A DNA stretch of 64,000 nucleotides. Origin: JABWBJ01 sp036507855. Lineage in GTDB: Bacteria > Gemmatimonadota > Gemmatimonadetes > Gemmatimonadales > Gemmatimonadaceae. Made by a program: the position numbers and the translations under genes. The stretch spans positions 16,528 through 80,527 of the forward strand of contig DATCIJ010000018.1 of assembly GCA_036507855.1 (NCBI GenBank), in the 5' to 3' direction. Under the pieces are notes generated by a model. The model was not told where the DNA came from and made no database searches. It saw nothing but the letters and a program-made list of their open reading frames with translations. Of this stretch, positions 8,800 to 16,816 are shown in pieces (the stretch's first letter is position 1; each line of letters begins with the position of its first letter).

Positions 8800-9006
8800 A
8801 TGGCACGTATTACGGGAACCGTGAAGTGGTTCAACGACGCCAAGGGATTCGGGTTCATTTCGCATGAGGGCGGACCCGATGTGTTCGTTCACTTCAGCGC
8901 CATTCAATCGAGCGGCTTCAAGTCACTCGCCGAGGGCGACCGCGTGGAATTCGAGATCGTCCAGGGACAGAAGGGACCACAGGCGGCCGAAGTCACGAAG
9001 GTCTGA
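8800..9006 (+). CDS. Cold-shock domain protein (CspA family)
   Basis: The 68-residue protein is a single cold-shock domain. RNP-1 reads KGFGFIS and RNP-2 reads DVFVHFSAI, preceded by the usual GTVKWFNDAKGFG start. It binds single-stranded RNA or DNA and acts as an RNA chaperone. A clear ribosome site (AAAGGAG) precedes the ATG. The 200-bp upstream gap allows a long leader, as in other csp genes. A perfect-stem terminator follows at 9035. A second csp gene lies at 58558-58758. Confidence 0.96.
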   Translation: MARITGTVKWFNDAKGFGFISHEGGPDVFVHFSAIQSSGFKSLAEGDRVEFEIVQGQKGPQAAEVTKV

Positions 9007-9034
9007 CGGCCGCATTTCCCGGCAGCATGGGTAA

Positions 9035-9071
9035 GGGGCGTCCCACGGATCCGTGGGACGCCCCTTTTTTT
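9035..9071 (+). terminator. Rho-independent terminator of the cold-shock gene
   Basis: A perfect 30-nt palindrome (9035-9064, two 15-nt arms, GGGGCGTCCCACGGA and its complement) is followed directly by seven T residues. It is one of the strongest terminators in the window. Confidence 0.93.
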
Positions 9072-9220
9072 CCAAACAGCCGCGGTGGGCAGGTCTTGGG
9101 ACTTAACCGGACTGGACCGCATGAGAAGGTTATTCTGTTGCCCCGCTGTCACCACCCGCGGCCTTAATCGTCACATAGGAGCACGTAAGAACCCGGTTCA
9201 AGCCCGCGCGGCAGACAAGA

Positions 9221-9508
9221 ATGGCCACCACCGACAAGACACTGTACCGCCGAACGCTGCCCGGGGGCGGGTTTGTGAACGTCGACGTGGATCCGCCGTC
9301 CGAATCCGGGATCCATCGAGCTTACGTGGCCGTTGAGCGCAGGTCAGATCCGGCTCGCCGCGATGGGCACGTGCCGCCGGTAGTGGCATCGGCCGAGGGT
9401 GGCACCCGTCAGAGCGTGTTCGCCCAACTGCTGGCCATCGCCGCTGATAACGTTGCGGTGGCGCGCGCCCTGCTCCGCTGGAAATCAGATGGCAGGGCGC
9501 GATTCTGA
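9221..9508 (+). CDS. Hypothetical protein
   Basis: This 95-residue protein has a polar N-terminal half containing GGGFVNVDV and RRSDPARRDGH, and a C-terminal helix (FAQLLAIAADNVAVARALLRW). It has no signal peptide, membrane segment or known motif. Codon use looks coding, and a terminator hairpin follows the stop, so I take it as a real gene of unknown function. Confidence 0.55.
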   Translation: MATTDKTLYRRTLPGGGFVNVDVDPPSESGIHRAYVAVERRSDPARRDGHVPPVVASAEGGTRQSVFAQLLAIAADNVAVARALLRWKSDGRARF

Positions 9509-9530
9509 ATCTGCCGCACCTCAAAAGCAA

Positions 9531-9560
9531 AACGCCCCGTGGAGTACTTCCCGGGGCGTT
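9531..9560. terminator. Bidirectional terminator between convergent genes
   Basis: AACGCCCCG (9531-9539) pairs with CGGGGCGTT (9552-9560). An A-rich run lies on the left and a T-rich run on the right, so it can stop transcription from both the 9221 gene and the opposing 9580 gene. Confidence 0.75.
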
Positions 9561-9579
9561 TCTCATTCCGGCCGCACAG

Positions 9580-9879
9580 CTATCTCGACGCAAAGGCCTC
9601 GAGCGGGAGGTCGATCTGACGGCGGCCCGGTTCACGGGTCGTCGAACGGCGCACCGCCGGATCGGACCGGACCCCGAGCAGATGCGCGGTCTGATGATAG
9701 AGGCGCATTGCCTGGAGCGGCGCCGCGGTCGCCCGCGAGGATCCGCCGGCGATGGCGCTGGCCTCTTCGCGAACCGCTCGGGGCAGCGCGCGTGACAGAG
9801 GATGCGCGAGCAGCTGGCGGATGCGAACGACATCCCGCGCGATCAGGGCAACACAGAGTGAATCAAGGAAGGCGAGCAT
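9580..9879 (-). CDS. Hypothetical protein
   Basis: From ATG at 9879 the product has 99 residues, starting MLAFLDSLCVALIARDVVRI. It is mostly helical with many arginines, and no known domain is seen. A longer reading would start at 9930, but the shorter one has the more natural N-terminus. It converges on the 9221 gene across a shared terminator. The function is unknown and the existence of the gene moderately supported. Confidence 0.45.
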   Translation of the reverse strand: MLAFLDSLCVALIARDVVRIRQLLAHPLSRALPRAVREEASAIAGGSSRATAAPLQAMRLYHQTAHLLGVRSDPAVRRSTTREPGRRQIDLPLEAFASR

Positions 9880-10066
9880 GACGCCCCCGGGGTTTGTGTC
9901 TAATTCACACTTTGCAACTGATATAATCACCGCGCAGCAGGATCATCTGTGACGGCTCACACTCTGCGCCAGCATGCCCAGATTCGGGACGGCGCGTCAC
10001 GTCCTCGTCACACCGCCGTCTCGATCGTTCACCCTTTTACGCTCGTGCCTTCTTCATTGTTCCAGC

Positions 10067-10750
10067 TCACAGCAAGTCGAGTCGCACACCACGCCGTGCG
10101 CCTTTGCGCCGGCGAGGCGCATAGCGGTACAGCTGTGCAGGCCGGCCACGTCCCGCGCCACGCCACTCACCGGTAGGCTCGACGAGAAAGGCAGCCTGCA
10201 ACGCCCGGCGAAAGCTCGCCTTGTGCAGGCGTCGACCGAGCACCGTCTCATAGGCTTGCTGCAGTTCGGACAGCGTAAACTCCCTTGGCAGCAGGTTGAA
10301 GGCGATCGGCGCCTGCTCCAGGCGAACACGCACAACGCTCAGCGCAGCCGTCACCATGCGACGATGGCGTTCAGGAAGCCGCGTCAGCGCATGCGTACCC
10401 ATCCACCACCAGGGCGCCATGGGTTCGCCCCTCGGCAGTACCGCGACGTAACACACCGACAGAGTCGCGCCGCCCGGATGTTCGGTGCCATCGGCGAACG
10501 CGCCGGCCTGCTCGATCCATGCCGGCGCGAGTCCGAAGGCCCGTCGGGCAATCCGGGCGGCGGCCGCATCGAGATGCTCGCCCTTGGCCGGCGTTCCCCA
10601 CGGCAGGGAAAAACCGCGTCGTTTCGCCGCGCCCGTCGCTTCCGCCAGGACGGACAGCCGCCGCTCGTGGCACGAGACCAGCACAACGTCAATTGAAACG
10701 GTTCCGGCAGACGGGGCCGTGCGCGAAGACGAAGCGGTCCGGGCACCCAT
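10067..10750 (-). CDS. NrtR-type transcriptional regulator (degenerate Nudix plus winged helix)
   Basis: The 227-residue protein joins an N-terminal Nudix-like domain to a C-terminal winged helix. The Nudix part (about residues 17-140) contains SLPWGTPAKGEHLDAAAARI, in which the catalytic glutamates of the Nudix box are replaced by alanine and arginine. It is therefore probably a ligand sensor and not a hydrolase. The C-terminal part has FTLSELQQAYETVLGRRLHK and ends in basic residues, as in NrtR proteins that control NAD or sugar metabolism. A palindrome sits in its own promoter. No NAD genes lie nearby, so autoregulation is the only target visible here. Confidence 0.8.
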   Translation of the reverse strand: MGARTASSSRTAPSAGTVSIDVVLVSCHERRLSVLAEATGAAKRRGFSLPWGTPAKGEHLDAAAARIARRAFGLAPAWIEQAGAFADGTEHPGGATLSVCYVAVLPRGEPMAPWWWMGTHALTRLPERHRRMVTAALSVVRVRLEQAPIAFNLLPREFTLSELQQAYETVLGRRLHKASFRRALQAAFLVEPTGEWRGAGRGRPAQLYRYAPRRRKGARRGVRLDLL

Positions 10751-10758
10751 GACGCGCG

Positions 10759-10787
10759 AATAAGTCTCAGGTTGAGACTAATGTCAA
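10759..10787 (-). promoter_or_regulatory. Promoter and palindromic operator of the NrtR-type gene
   Basis: On the minus strand TTGACA (10782-10787) is followed 17 nt later by CTTATT (10759-10764), which ends 8 nt before the ATG. The whole spacer is a palindrome, TTAGTCTCA-ACC-TGAGACTTA (10761-10781). A repressor bound there would block RNA polymerase, so autorepression is likely. Confidence 0.7.
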
Positions 10788-10823
10788 GAGCCGCGCCAGG
10801 TGCTTGTAGCTCGACGAGCCCGA

Positions 10824-12656
10824 TTACGGTCGCCGGGGCGAGCGCTGCTCGCCGGCGCCGAACGGGAGTAGTGGCGGGATCGAGATCGGCAACGTGGCCG
10901 TGATGCCGATCTCCCCGGTCAGCGCGCGCGCTGCGGCGCGCTGCGTCGCCGGCAGGCCGCCCCATGACACGACATACGTTGGGGAATCGGGCGCCTGAAG
11001 CAATGCGTAGGGCGATCCGAACGCTACGAGAATCACGCGAGCGGTGCGCGCGCGAACGCCATTCATGAGCGCCTCGAAGGCCGGCGGAGCACCCGCTGTC
11101 GCCGTGGTCGAGCTGATGTTCACGTACGAGCCGACCACCACGACATCGGCGCTGTCGATGGATGACAGGAACGCAGCGAGGTTTGGCAGGCTGTCGTCGG
11201 CATTGACGTACGTGCTCGTGACGTTGACGCCGATTCGACGCAGCTCGCCGTTGAATGCCGTTCCCGCTCCCAGGTCAGCGCGACGGGCATAGGTGACGGA
11301 TCGCACCCGGGAGCCGCCTGGCAACGGCACCAGACCGGCGAGGTCCCTTGCGAGCACCACTGACCGATCGGCAATCGTCTGCGCCAGCGCCACGTGCGCC
11401 GAATCACCAACCACCGCGCGCACGTGCTCCAGTGGAACCAGGCGTTCCCTGCGAAGACCGAGACGATCCTTCAGCAGGAGCACGCGCCGGACCGACGCAT
11501 TCAGACGCGCCTCGGTGTACCGCCCTTCCGCGACTCCGGCAACGACGGCGTCAATCGCGCCGCCAATGTCGGCCGGCATCAGCAGAATGTCGTTGCCGGC
11601 CGCGATCGCGCGTTTGGCGGCTTCCACCGGACCAAAGCGGTCGATCACGCCAGCCATGTCCATGGCGTCAGTGAACAACAGTCCATCGAACTTCATGTCG
11701 CGCCGAAGCAGATCCGACATCACGAGAGGCGACAACGTCGCCGGCACGCCGCTCGAATCGAGGGCGGGCAGAAAACCGTGGAACGTCATGATCGCGCCCA
11801 CGCCGGCGCGCACGGCCTCGCGGAAGGGGACGAGCTCGACCGAATCCAGGCGGCTCCGCGATGCGTTCACCATCGCCAGCGCCAGGTGCGAGTTCGTCTC
11901 GGTGTCGCCATGCCCGGGAAAATGCTTGCCCGTCGCCAGGACACCGTGATCCTGAAGTCCGCGCACGAATGCAGCGCCGAGGCGGGCGGTGAGCGCCGGA
12001 TCCTCTGAATAACTCCGCGCGCCAATAACCGGGTTCGCCGGATTGTTGTTCACATCGAGAACCGGCCCGAAGGCAACATGGATACCCAGCGCCCTGGCTT
12101 CACGCGCTGTTGCCGTCGCCATTTCGTAGGCCAGGACGGTATCCCGCACGGCGCCAAGCGCCATCTGCCAGGGGAACGACGTCGCGCCGCCGAGATCGAT
12201 GGCGTTAGGCAGGAAATAGCCGCCGCGCGCGCGAAAACCCGCACCCGTTTCCAGATCCGCGCTGAACAACAGCGGCAGCGGACTCAGCCCCTGCAGCGCG
12301 TTGGCCTTCGCGGCGATATCGATCGGCGAACCCACGGAGATGATGAAGCCGCCGACGTGCTGTTCAGTCACCAGCCGCGTGATCCGGCCCCACTCGGCGC
12401 TCCCTTCGGGCACGTAGTCGCCAAGGACCCATGGCCAGACGAGCTGCGCGACACGATCACGTACGGACAGCGACGCGATCACGGAATCGACCCACGCCCG
12501 CCCCGCGCGCTCAACGGGTCGTGGCGACGGCGTCGTGCCCGACGCAGCACCGGTCGCACAGCCGACCACCGAGAGCACGAGGGCGATGGCGCCGATCGAC
12601 CGACGACTGACCGCCATGCGGCCCGCCAGCGCAGGCTGGATTCGCGCTTCGTTCAC
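10824..12656 (-). CDS. Glycoside hydrolase family 3 (beta-N-acetylhexosaminidase-like) lipoprotein
   Basis: The product has 610 residues from a GTG start at 12656; an ATG at 12617 would also give a clean signal peptide. The signal ends in a lipobox (LSVVGC), so it is probably a lipoprotein. The GH3 domain shows GTGK-like ATGKHFPGHGDT, the NagZ-type His/Asp loop, and the nucleophile aspartate in LFTDAMDMAGV. A C-terminal GH3-C-like domain follows (about residues 400-590). NagZ-type enzymes release GlcNAc from muropeptides or chitin oligomers. This one is longer than cytoplasmic NagZ and is exported. The start overlaps the upstream YggX-like gene by 4 nt (GTGA). Confidence 0.88.
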   Translation of the reverse strand: MNEARIQPALAGRMAVSRRSIGAIALVLSVVGCATGAASGTTPSPRPVERAGRAWVDSVIASLSVRDRVAQLVWPWVLGDYVPEGSAEWGRITRLVTEQHVGGFIISVGSPIDIAAKANALQGLSPLPLLFSADLETGAGFRARGGYFLPNAIDLGGATSFPWQMALGAVRDTVLAYEMATATAREARALGIHVAFGPVLDVNNNPANPVIGARSYSEDPALTARLGAAFVRGLQDHGVLATGKHFPGHGDTETNSHLALAMVNASRSRLDSVELVPFREAVRAGVGAIMTFHGFLPALDSSGVPATLSPLVMSDLLRRDMKFDGLLFTDAMDMAGVIDRFGPVEAAKRAIAAGNDILLMPADIGGAIDAVVAGVAEGRYTEARLNASVRRVLLLKDRLGLRRERLVPLEHVRAVVGDSAHVALAQTIADRSVVLARDLAGLVPLPGGSRVRSVTYARRADLGAGTAFNGELRRIGVNVTSTYVNADDSLPNLAAFLSSIDSADVVVVGSYVNISSTTATAGAPPAFEALMNGVRARTARVILVAFGSPYALLQAPDSPTYVVSWGGLPATQRAAARALTGEIGITATLPISIPPLLPFGAGEQRSPRRP

Positions 12657-12931
12657 CAGTTGATAGTCCCCTGCTTTGAGGTGTCCACGTCCTCACCGGC
12701 TCCACTCTTGAAGAGGAAGGCCTGGAGGTTTCTCGTCAGGAACGCGCGCGCCTGCGGGTCCATGACGTTCAGCCCGTAGTGATTGATGAGCATCGTCTGC
12801 TGCTTCAACCAGTCACCCCAGCAGGACTGACAGACTTCGGCGACGACCCGCGCGCCGATGGCGCCCGGGAAAGGTGGCCGCTCAAAACCGGCACGGGTCT
12901 GTCCGCAGCGGACACAGGTCAGGTCAGGCAT
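12653..12931 (-). CDS. YggX-like Fe(2+)-trafficking family protein
   Basis: From ATG 12931 the product has 92 residues. The core FPGAIGARVVAEV, WLKQQTMLINHYGLNV and DPQARAFLTRNLQAFLF follows the YggX/Fe(II)-trafficking pattern (QTMLINE-like helix). It differs from E. coli YggX in carrying CVRC near residue 6 and CQSC near residue 37, which could bind zinc or iron. YggX protects Fe-S enzymes from oxidation and helps in iron handling. The ATG is chosen because the family motif starts soon after it. Confidence 0.75.
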   Translation of the reverse strand: MPDLTCVRCGQTRAGFERPPFPGAIGARVVAEVCQSCWGDWLKQQTMLINHYGLNVMDPQARAFLTRNLQAFLFKSGAGEDVDTSKQGTINW

Positions 12932-12997
12932 GGTGTTCGCTCGAGAGTGTCGATCGTCGACCCCGTAATAAAGCGAGTCGGCGAGCCTCAAAACGCT

Positions 12998-13030
12998 GCG
13001 GCCCGGACAGGTCCGTCCCGTCCGGGCCGC
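12998..13030 (-). terminator. Terminator-like hairpin after the alpha/beta hydrolase gene
   Basis: An 11-bp perfect stem (12998-13008 with 13020-13030, GCGGCCCGGAC) with an 11-nt loop is followed on the minus strand by a short T-run (GTTTTG). Confidence 0.65.
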
Positions 13031-13082
13031 GCTGTCGCAATGTAATCAGACGCCCGCCGGCATTGCCACGAACGCTCGCGCC

Positions 13083-13967
13083 TCACGCGCGGGGCACCTG
13101 CGCCTCGAGCCAACCGAGCACCTGACTGGTCACCCAATCACGGTCGAAATCCACCGTCAGCACGTGTCCGCTTCGCGTCGCCCATTCGAGCGTCTTCTCT
13201 GTGCTGCCCAGTCGCGCGAAGGCCGCTTCCGCGTCACCGATCGTCACGCGTGGGTCCTGTCGTGAGTGAATCACGAGCGCCGGGACACGAATCGACGGAG
13301 CGGAATCCCTCGCGTGCCGCACAATGAGCGACAACTCGTGCAGCAGGCGTGGAGTGGTGACGCCCCTGCCCAGGCCGCGGCTTCGCGCCTCGGGGTCGAG
13401 GATGGAAGAGTCCGAGCGTGACCGCAGATAAGGCACGAACAGCGAGACGACACGGTGAAAGGCCGCAAAGCGCGCCGCCCGCGGCGAGAGGCGACCGAAA
13501 GGCACGAGCAGGACCAATGCGTCGACGTGCCCCTCCGACGCGAGTATTGTCGCCAGCGCTCCTCCCATGGACTGACCGACCAGGACCACCCGCGTGACGT
13601 GCGTGCGCAGCTCGTCGAGGGCGTGCCCCGCATCGGCCAGCCAGGATTGCGCGCTGGCTTCCGTGAACGCCCGGAGCGACGAGCCATGTCCATGCAGCAG
13701 CGGCGCCCGCACTGTCCACCCGTTCGCATGGAGTGCCGTGGCGAGAGCCCGGACTGACTGCGGTGTATCGCCAAAACCGTGCAGGATGAGCACGCCGCGA
13801 TCGCCATGATTCAGCGATACGGGCTCAGCACCCTCGATGATGTCGGCGCCACGCGATGTTCGATCGGCGGCCGTCTCGAAGCGAGCCCTGATCCTGCGAC
13901 GCGAAACCCAGGCGGCTCCGGCGGCCACAGCGGCGATCAGGGCACCACCGAGTGCGACGATCGCCAA
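13083..13967 (-). CDS. Alpha/beta hydrolase, membrane-anchored carboxylesterase/lipase-like
   Basis: A TTG start at 13967 gives 294 residues; the frame is open further upstream but there it overlaps the ThiF gene. A transmembrane helix (IVALGGALIAAVAAGAAWV) is followed by the hydrolase core. This has the oxyanion loop LILHGFGDT, the nucleophile in GQSMGG, an acid in HSRQDPRV and the histidine in SGHVLTVD. The pattern resembles monoglyceride lipase/Est30-type carboxylesterases. Transcription probably continues from the ThiF gene 9 nt upstream. The start is uncertain; the fold is secure. Confidence 0.82.
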   Translation of the reverse strand: MAIVALGGALIAAVAAGAAWVSRRRIRARFETAADRTSRGADIIEGAEPVSLNHGDRGVLILHGFGDTPQSVRALATALHANGWTVRAPLLHGHGSSLRAFTEASAQSWLADAGHALDELRTHVTRVVLVGQSMGGALATILASEGHVDALVLLVPFGRLSPRAARFAAFHRVVSLFVPYLRSRSDSSILDPEARSRGLGRGVTTPRLLHELSLIVRHARDSAPSIRVPALVIHSRQDPRVTIGDAEAAFARLGSTEKTLEWATRSGHVLTVDFDRDWVTSQVLGWLEAQVPRA

Positions 13968-13975
13968 TTGACTGG

Positions 13976-15208
13976 CTAGTACCGGGCCACGCTGGTATCC
14001 ACCTCCACGCTCCAGCGATCGATGCCACCATCGAGGTGCGCCACTCGCGTGAAGCCTGCCGCGCGCAACCGGTGCGCGGCGTCGACGCTGCGCATTCCAT
14101 GATGGCAATACACGATCGTCTCGCGCTGAGGATCGAGCGTAGCGATGTGGGACGCCAGTTCAGAGAGCGGCACGAGCCGCGCGCCTGGCAGTCGGCATAT
14201 CTCCCACTCCCACCGCTCCCGGACATCGAGGATCTGCGTCCCTCGAGGGAGTCTCGACGCAACGTCAGAAGGTGAGAGCGATTCGATATCGACGCCACGT
14301 GGAGGCCCGGCGCAAAAGGCCTCGTAATCGACCAGCTCCCGTATTTCTCGAGTCGAGCACATCGGGCAGTTCACGTTGCGCGAAACGCGAAACGTCTGGA
14401 ACCGAAGCCCGAGCCCGTCGATGATCAGCAGTCTCCCAGCGAGAGAATCACCAAGCCGGCAAATCGTCTTGATCACTTCGGTCGCCTGCATGACACCCAC
14501 CAGGCCGGGGAGCACGCCGAGTACGCCGCCGTCCTGGCAATCCTGGACTACGCCTGGCGGTGGAGGCTCCGGATACAGGCATCGATAGCAGGGGCCCTCC
14601 GCAGTTCCGAAGACCGAGACCCGCCCCTCGAATCGGAGAACGCTTCCGTGCACGCTGGGGATGCCAAGGAGGACAGTGGCGTCGTTGACGAGATATCGCG
14701 TCGGAAAGTTGTCGGAACCATCGAGGACGATGTCGAAGCTCCCCAGGACAGAAAGTGCGTTGCTCGAATCGAGCCGTCGCGGATACGGTTGAATCGCAAC
14801 GTCCGGATTCATGCGTGAAAGTCTTTCCGCGGCAACGTCGACCTTCAACCGACCCACATCATCGTCGCCGTAGAGCACTTGTCGCTGCAGGTTGGAGAGA
14901 TCGACCCGGTCGCCGTCGATCAAGCCAAGGGTCCCCACCCCAGCGGCAGCGAGGTACATCGCGGCCGGAGATCCGAGCCCCCCAAGTCCGACGATCGCGA
15001 CTCGTGCAGTCTTCAGCCGCTCCTGACCACTCTGCCCGACACCCGGAAGAGCCAGATGCCGGCCGTAACGGACGAGCTCATCGGGGCGAAGGGTCGATGA
15101 CGATCCAACGTCGAAGGCAAGTGTTCCTGACGGCCCATGTGTCGGCACGATCGCAATATACGGATCCTTCGCGCTGGACACTCCGGTGGCGCGCCGTTTG
15201 CTTACCAT
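13976..15208 (-). CDS. ThiF/MoeB E1-like adenylyltransferase fused to rhodanese
   Basis: The 410-residue protein starts at ATG 15208. Residues 40-290 form the E1-like domain: ATP loop IVGLGGLGSPAA, LIDGDRVDLSNLQRQ and a DGSDNFPTRYLVND motif. Zinc pairs are CYRC and CPMC. Residues 300-410 form a rhodanese domain with active-site cysteine in VYCHHGMRS. Such MoeB/ThiF-rhodanese fusions adenylate a small ubiquitin-like carrier (MoaD, ThiS or CysO) and deliver sulfur for molybdopterin, thiamine or cysteine synthesis. No carrier gene is in the window, so the pathway is open. Confidence 0.92.
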   Translation of the reverse strand: MVSKRRATGVSSAKDPYIAIVPTHGPSGTLAFDVGSSSTLRPDELVRYGRHLALPGVGQSGQERLKTARVAIVGLGGLGSPAAMYLAAAGVGTLGLIDGDRVDLSNLQRQVLYGDDDVGRLKVDVAAERLSRMNPDVAIQPYPRRLDSSNALSVLGSFDIVLDGSDNFPTRYLVNDATVLLGIPSVHGSVLRFEGRVSVFGTAEGPCYRCLYPEPPPPGVVQDCQDGGVLGVLPGLVGVMQATEVIKTICRLGDSLAGRLLIIDGLGLRFQTFRVSRNVNCPMCSTREIRELVDYEAFCAGPPRGVDIESLSPSDVASRLPRGTQILDVRERWEWEICRLPGARLVPLSELASHIATLDPQRETIVYCHHGMRSVDAAHRLRAAGFTRVAHLDGGIDRWSVEVDTSVARY

Positions 15209-15237
15209 CGCATGGCGGGCTCGGCGGCCGGGTAGGG

Positions 15238-16164
15238 ATGGAGTCGGAATCAAGCAAGTCGCCAGAAAAGCTGGCGGTTCTCGTTGTCGGGACAGACACG
15301 CTGATCGAAGCGCTGCCGGCGAGGCCAATTCAATTGGCCCACGCTTGCGGCGCATTGGGCTTTGACCTGGCCGTTCCGCTGTCCTGGGGCGATGAGCTCG
15401 TCGCCGAAGCCGCCCTCCGTTCCCTTGAATCCTGGGGCCGCGAGCCAGCGATTCTCTGTTCGTGCCCTCTGGTCAGGCAGCGTCTGCTGCACGCCGGGAG
15501 CGATCTGGCTCGATCGCTGGTGTCCCTGGAGTCCGCTCCCGTCGCCGTGGCTCGGCACCTCCGTGCAACGCTGGGCGGCCGCATCGCCTCTCTCAGCTTC
15601 GTTGGCCGCTGTCCGAGCGCGAAACCCCCGGAGTACGATGCTTCCTTCGATCCTCCGGAGCTGTTCGCCACGCTTCGAGCCCAGGGGATTCAGGTCCAGA
15701 ATCAACCCGACACGTTCTTCGATCGTATCCCGCCTGACCGTCGGCGTTTCGTCAGCCTTCCTGGCGGGTGTCCGACACCCGAGGCGCTGTGGCAGAGATG
15801 CAACGAACGGACACTGGTCGAGGCTGAAGGCCCGGAATTTTCGATTGAGATCGCCCAGCATCTGCTGTCGCCGCGGTCGATTCTGGTGGATGCCGCACCC
15901 GCCATCGGCTGCTCCTGCAGCGGCGTAACGCATTCCTCGACGGGCGTTTCGGTCAGAGTCGCGGTTACCTCCCTCGAGCCGCCTCGCTCTACGACACCAA
16001 TAATCACCGACGAAGTCGTACAAGGGCTGGTGCTGTCCGTCGCTGAGTCTCCTAAGCCGTTTACCGACAGCACTTACGAGGAAGCGACTGTGCTTGAACG
16101 GCCACCGATGGCCGTTACGCCCGCGAGCGCGCTCGCCGTCCGGAAGGGGCGATCAAAGGCCTGA
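15238..16164 (+). CDS. Degenerate [FeFe]-hydrogenase large-subunit-like protein
   Basis: The 308-residue protein lacks a ferredoxin domain but follows the order of motifs in the C-terminal domain of iron-only hydrogenases. CSCPLV stands where TSCCP lies, GRCPSAK where PCTAKK lies, and LPGGCPTPEALW where the CPGGC loop lies. DASFDPPELFATLRAQGI matches the DxVLTxxEL helix between the second and third motif. Some cluster-ligand cysteines are missing, so H2 chemistry is unlikely. A role as a redox or Fe-S sensor is possible. The similarity is by eye and remote. It is divergent from the ThiF-rhodanese gene with a 29-bp gap. Confidence 0.5.
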   Translation: MESESSKSPEKLAVLVVGTDTLIEALPARPIQLAHACGALGFDLAVPLSWGDELVAEAALRSLESWGREPAILCSCPLVRQRLLHAGSDLARSLVSLESAPVAVARHLRATLGGRIASLSFVGRCPSAKPPEYDASFDPPELFATLRAQGIQVQNQPDTFFDRIPPDRRRFVSLPGGCPTPEALWQRCNERTLVEAEGPEFSIEIAQHLLSPRSILVDAAPAIGCSCSGVTHSSTGVSVRVAVTSLEPPRSTTPIITDEVVQGLVLSVAESPKPFTDSTYEEATVLERPPMAVTPASALAVRKGRSKA

Positions 16165-16201
16165 ACGGCACTGACTAACCGATGACCTGTAGACAATCCG
16201 G

Positions 16202-16804
16202 TTAGCGGTCTGACTCTGAGTACTCGAGCAGGGCTCTCGCTATCGCGCCGTTCATCCATCGGTCCGCATCGACACCCTGGGGGGCGGTACGGGCGATCAT
16301 GGTGAACTGGCGCACCATCTCCTCCGCCACCAGACCGTCACTGGCGTCCTTGACGCCAAGTGCGTCGATGGCGCGGGTTGCCAGGTACCTGAGCTGCTCG
16401 CGCGTTTCCCGCCTCAGGCCCTGGATGCCTGAGCTTTGCCGCGTCAACGTCGGAGCGGGTGTGCGTCGCCGCGCCGGCGCTTCGAGCAGTGAACGCAATG
16501 GAGCGAGGACAACTATGAAGGAGCCGGGCGTGTCTTCGCCAAAGGACTCGATGACTCTCAGGCGCCGGAGGCGATTCAGCACGCGTCGGGTTGCCTCCTT
16601 TACCACCGGGACTCCACCCAGGCTCCCAGCACCCCGCCCCGTTATTACCAGGACCTCACCACTCAGCTCGACCTGTTTCGACCTGAGCCACGCATCCACC
16701 CGCGCCGCGGATTGGGCGCCAGTGAGCATGCTGGCGCGAACGTTCAGCGTGCGAAGGCGACCGAAGCGAACGCGCTCGAGGGACCTCGGCTGACTGGACC
16801 GCAT
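16202..16804 (-). CDS. Smr-domain-like protein
   Basis: The 200-residue protein has an Smr-like core at about residues 20-110: LNVRASMLTGAQSAARVDAW, then VLVITGRGAGSLGGVPVVK and SFIVVL. In Smr (MutS2 C-terminal) domains the LDLHG and TGxG loops form the nuclease site; here LDLHG is altered to LNVRA, so nicking activity is doubtful. The C-terminal 90 residues are helical and unassigned. The minus-strand neighbour downstream is the NifS-free ThiF operon on the far side of the hydrogenase-like gene, so no functional link is apparent. Confidence 0.6.
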   Translation of the reverse strand: MRSSQPRSLERVRFGRLRTLNVRASMLTGAQSAARVDAWLRSKQVELSGEVLVITGRGAGSLGGVPVVKEATRRVLNRLRRLRVIESFGEDTPGSFIVVLAPLRSLLEAPARRRTPAPTLTRQSSGIQGLRRETREQLRYLATRAIDALGVKDASDGLVAEEMVRQFTMIARTAPQGVDADRWMNGAIARALLEYSESDR

Positions 16805-16816
16805 ACGCGCACCCGC

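Noticed and set aside
10371..10965. Open frames overlapping the NrtR-type gene
   Set aside because: They lack recognisable motifs and oppose a gene with clear domain structure.
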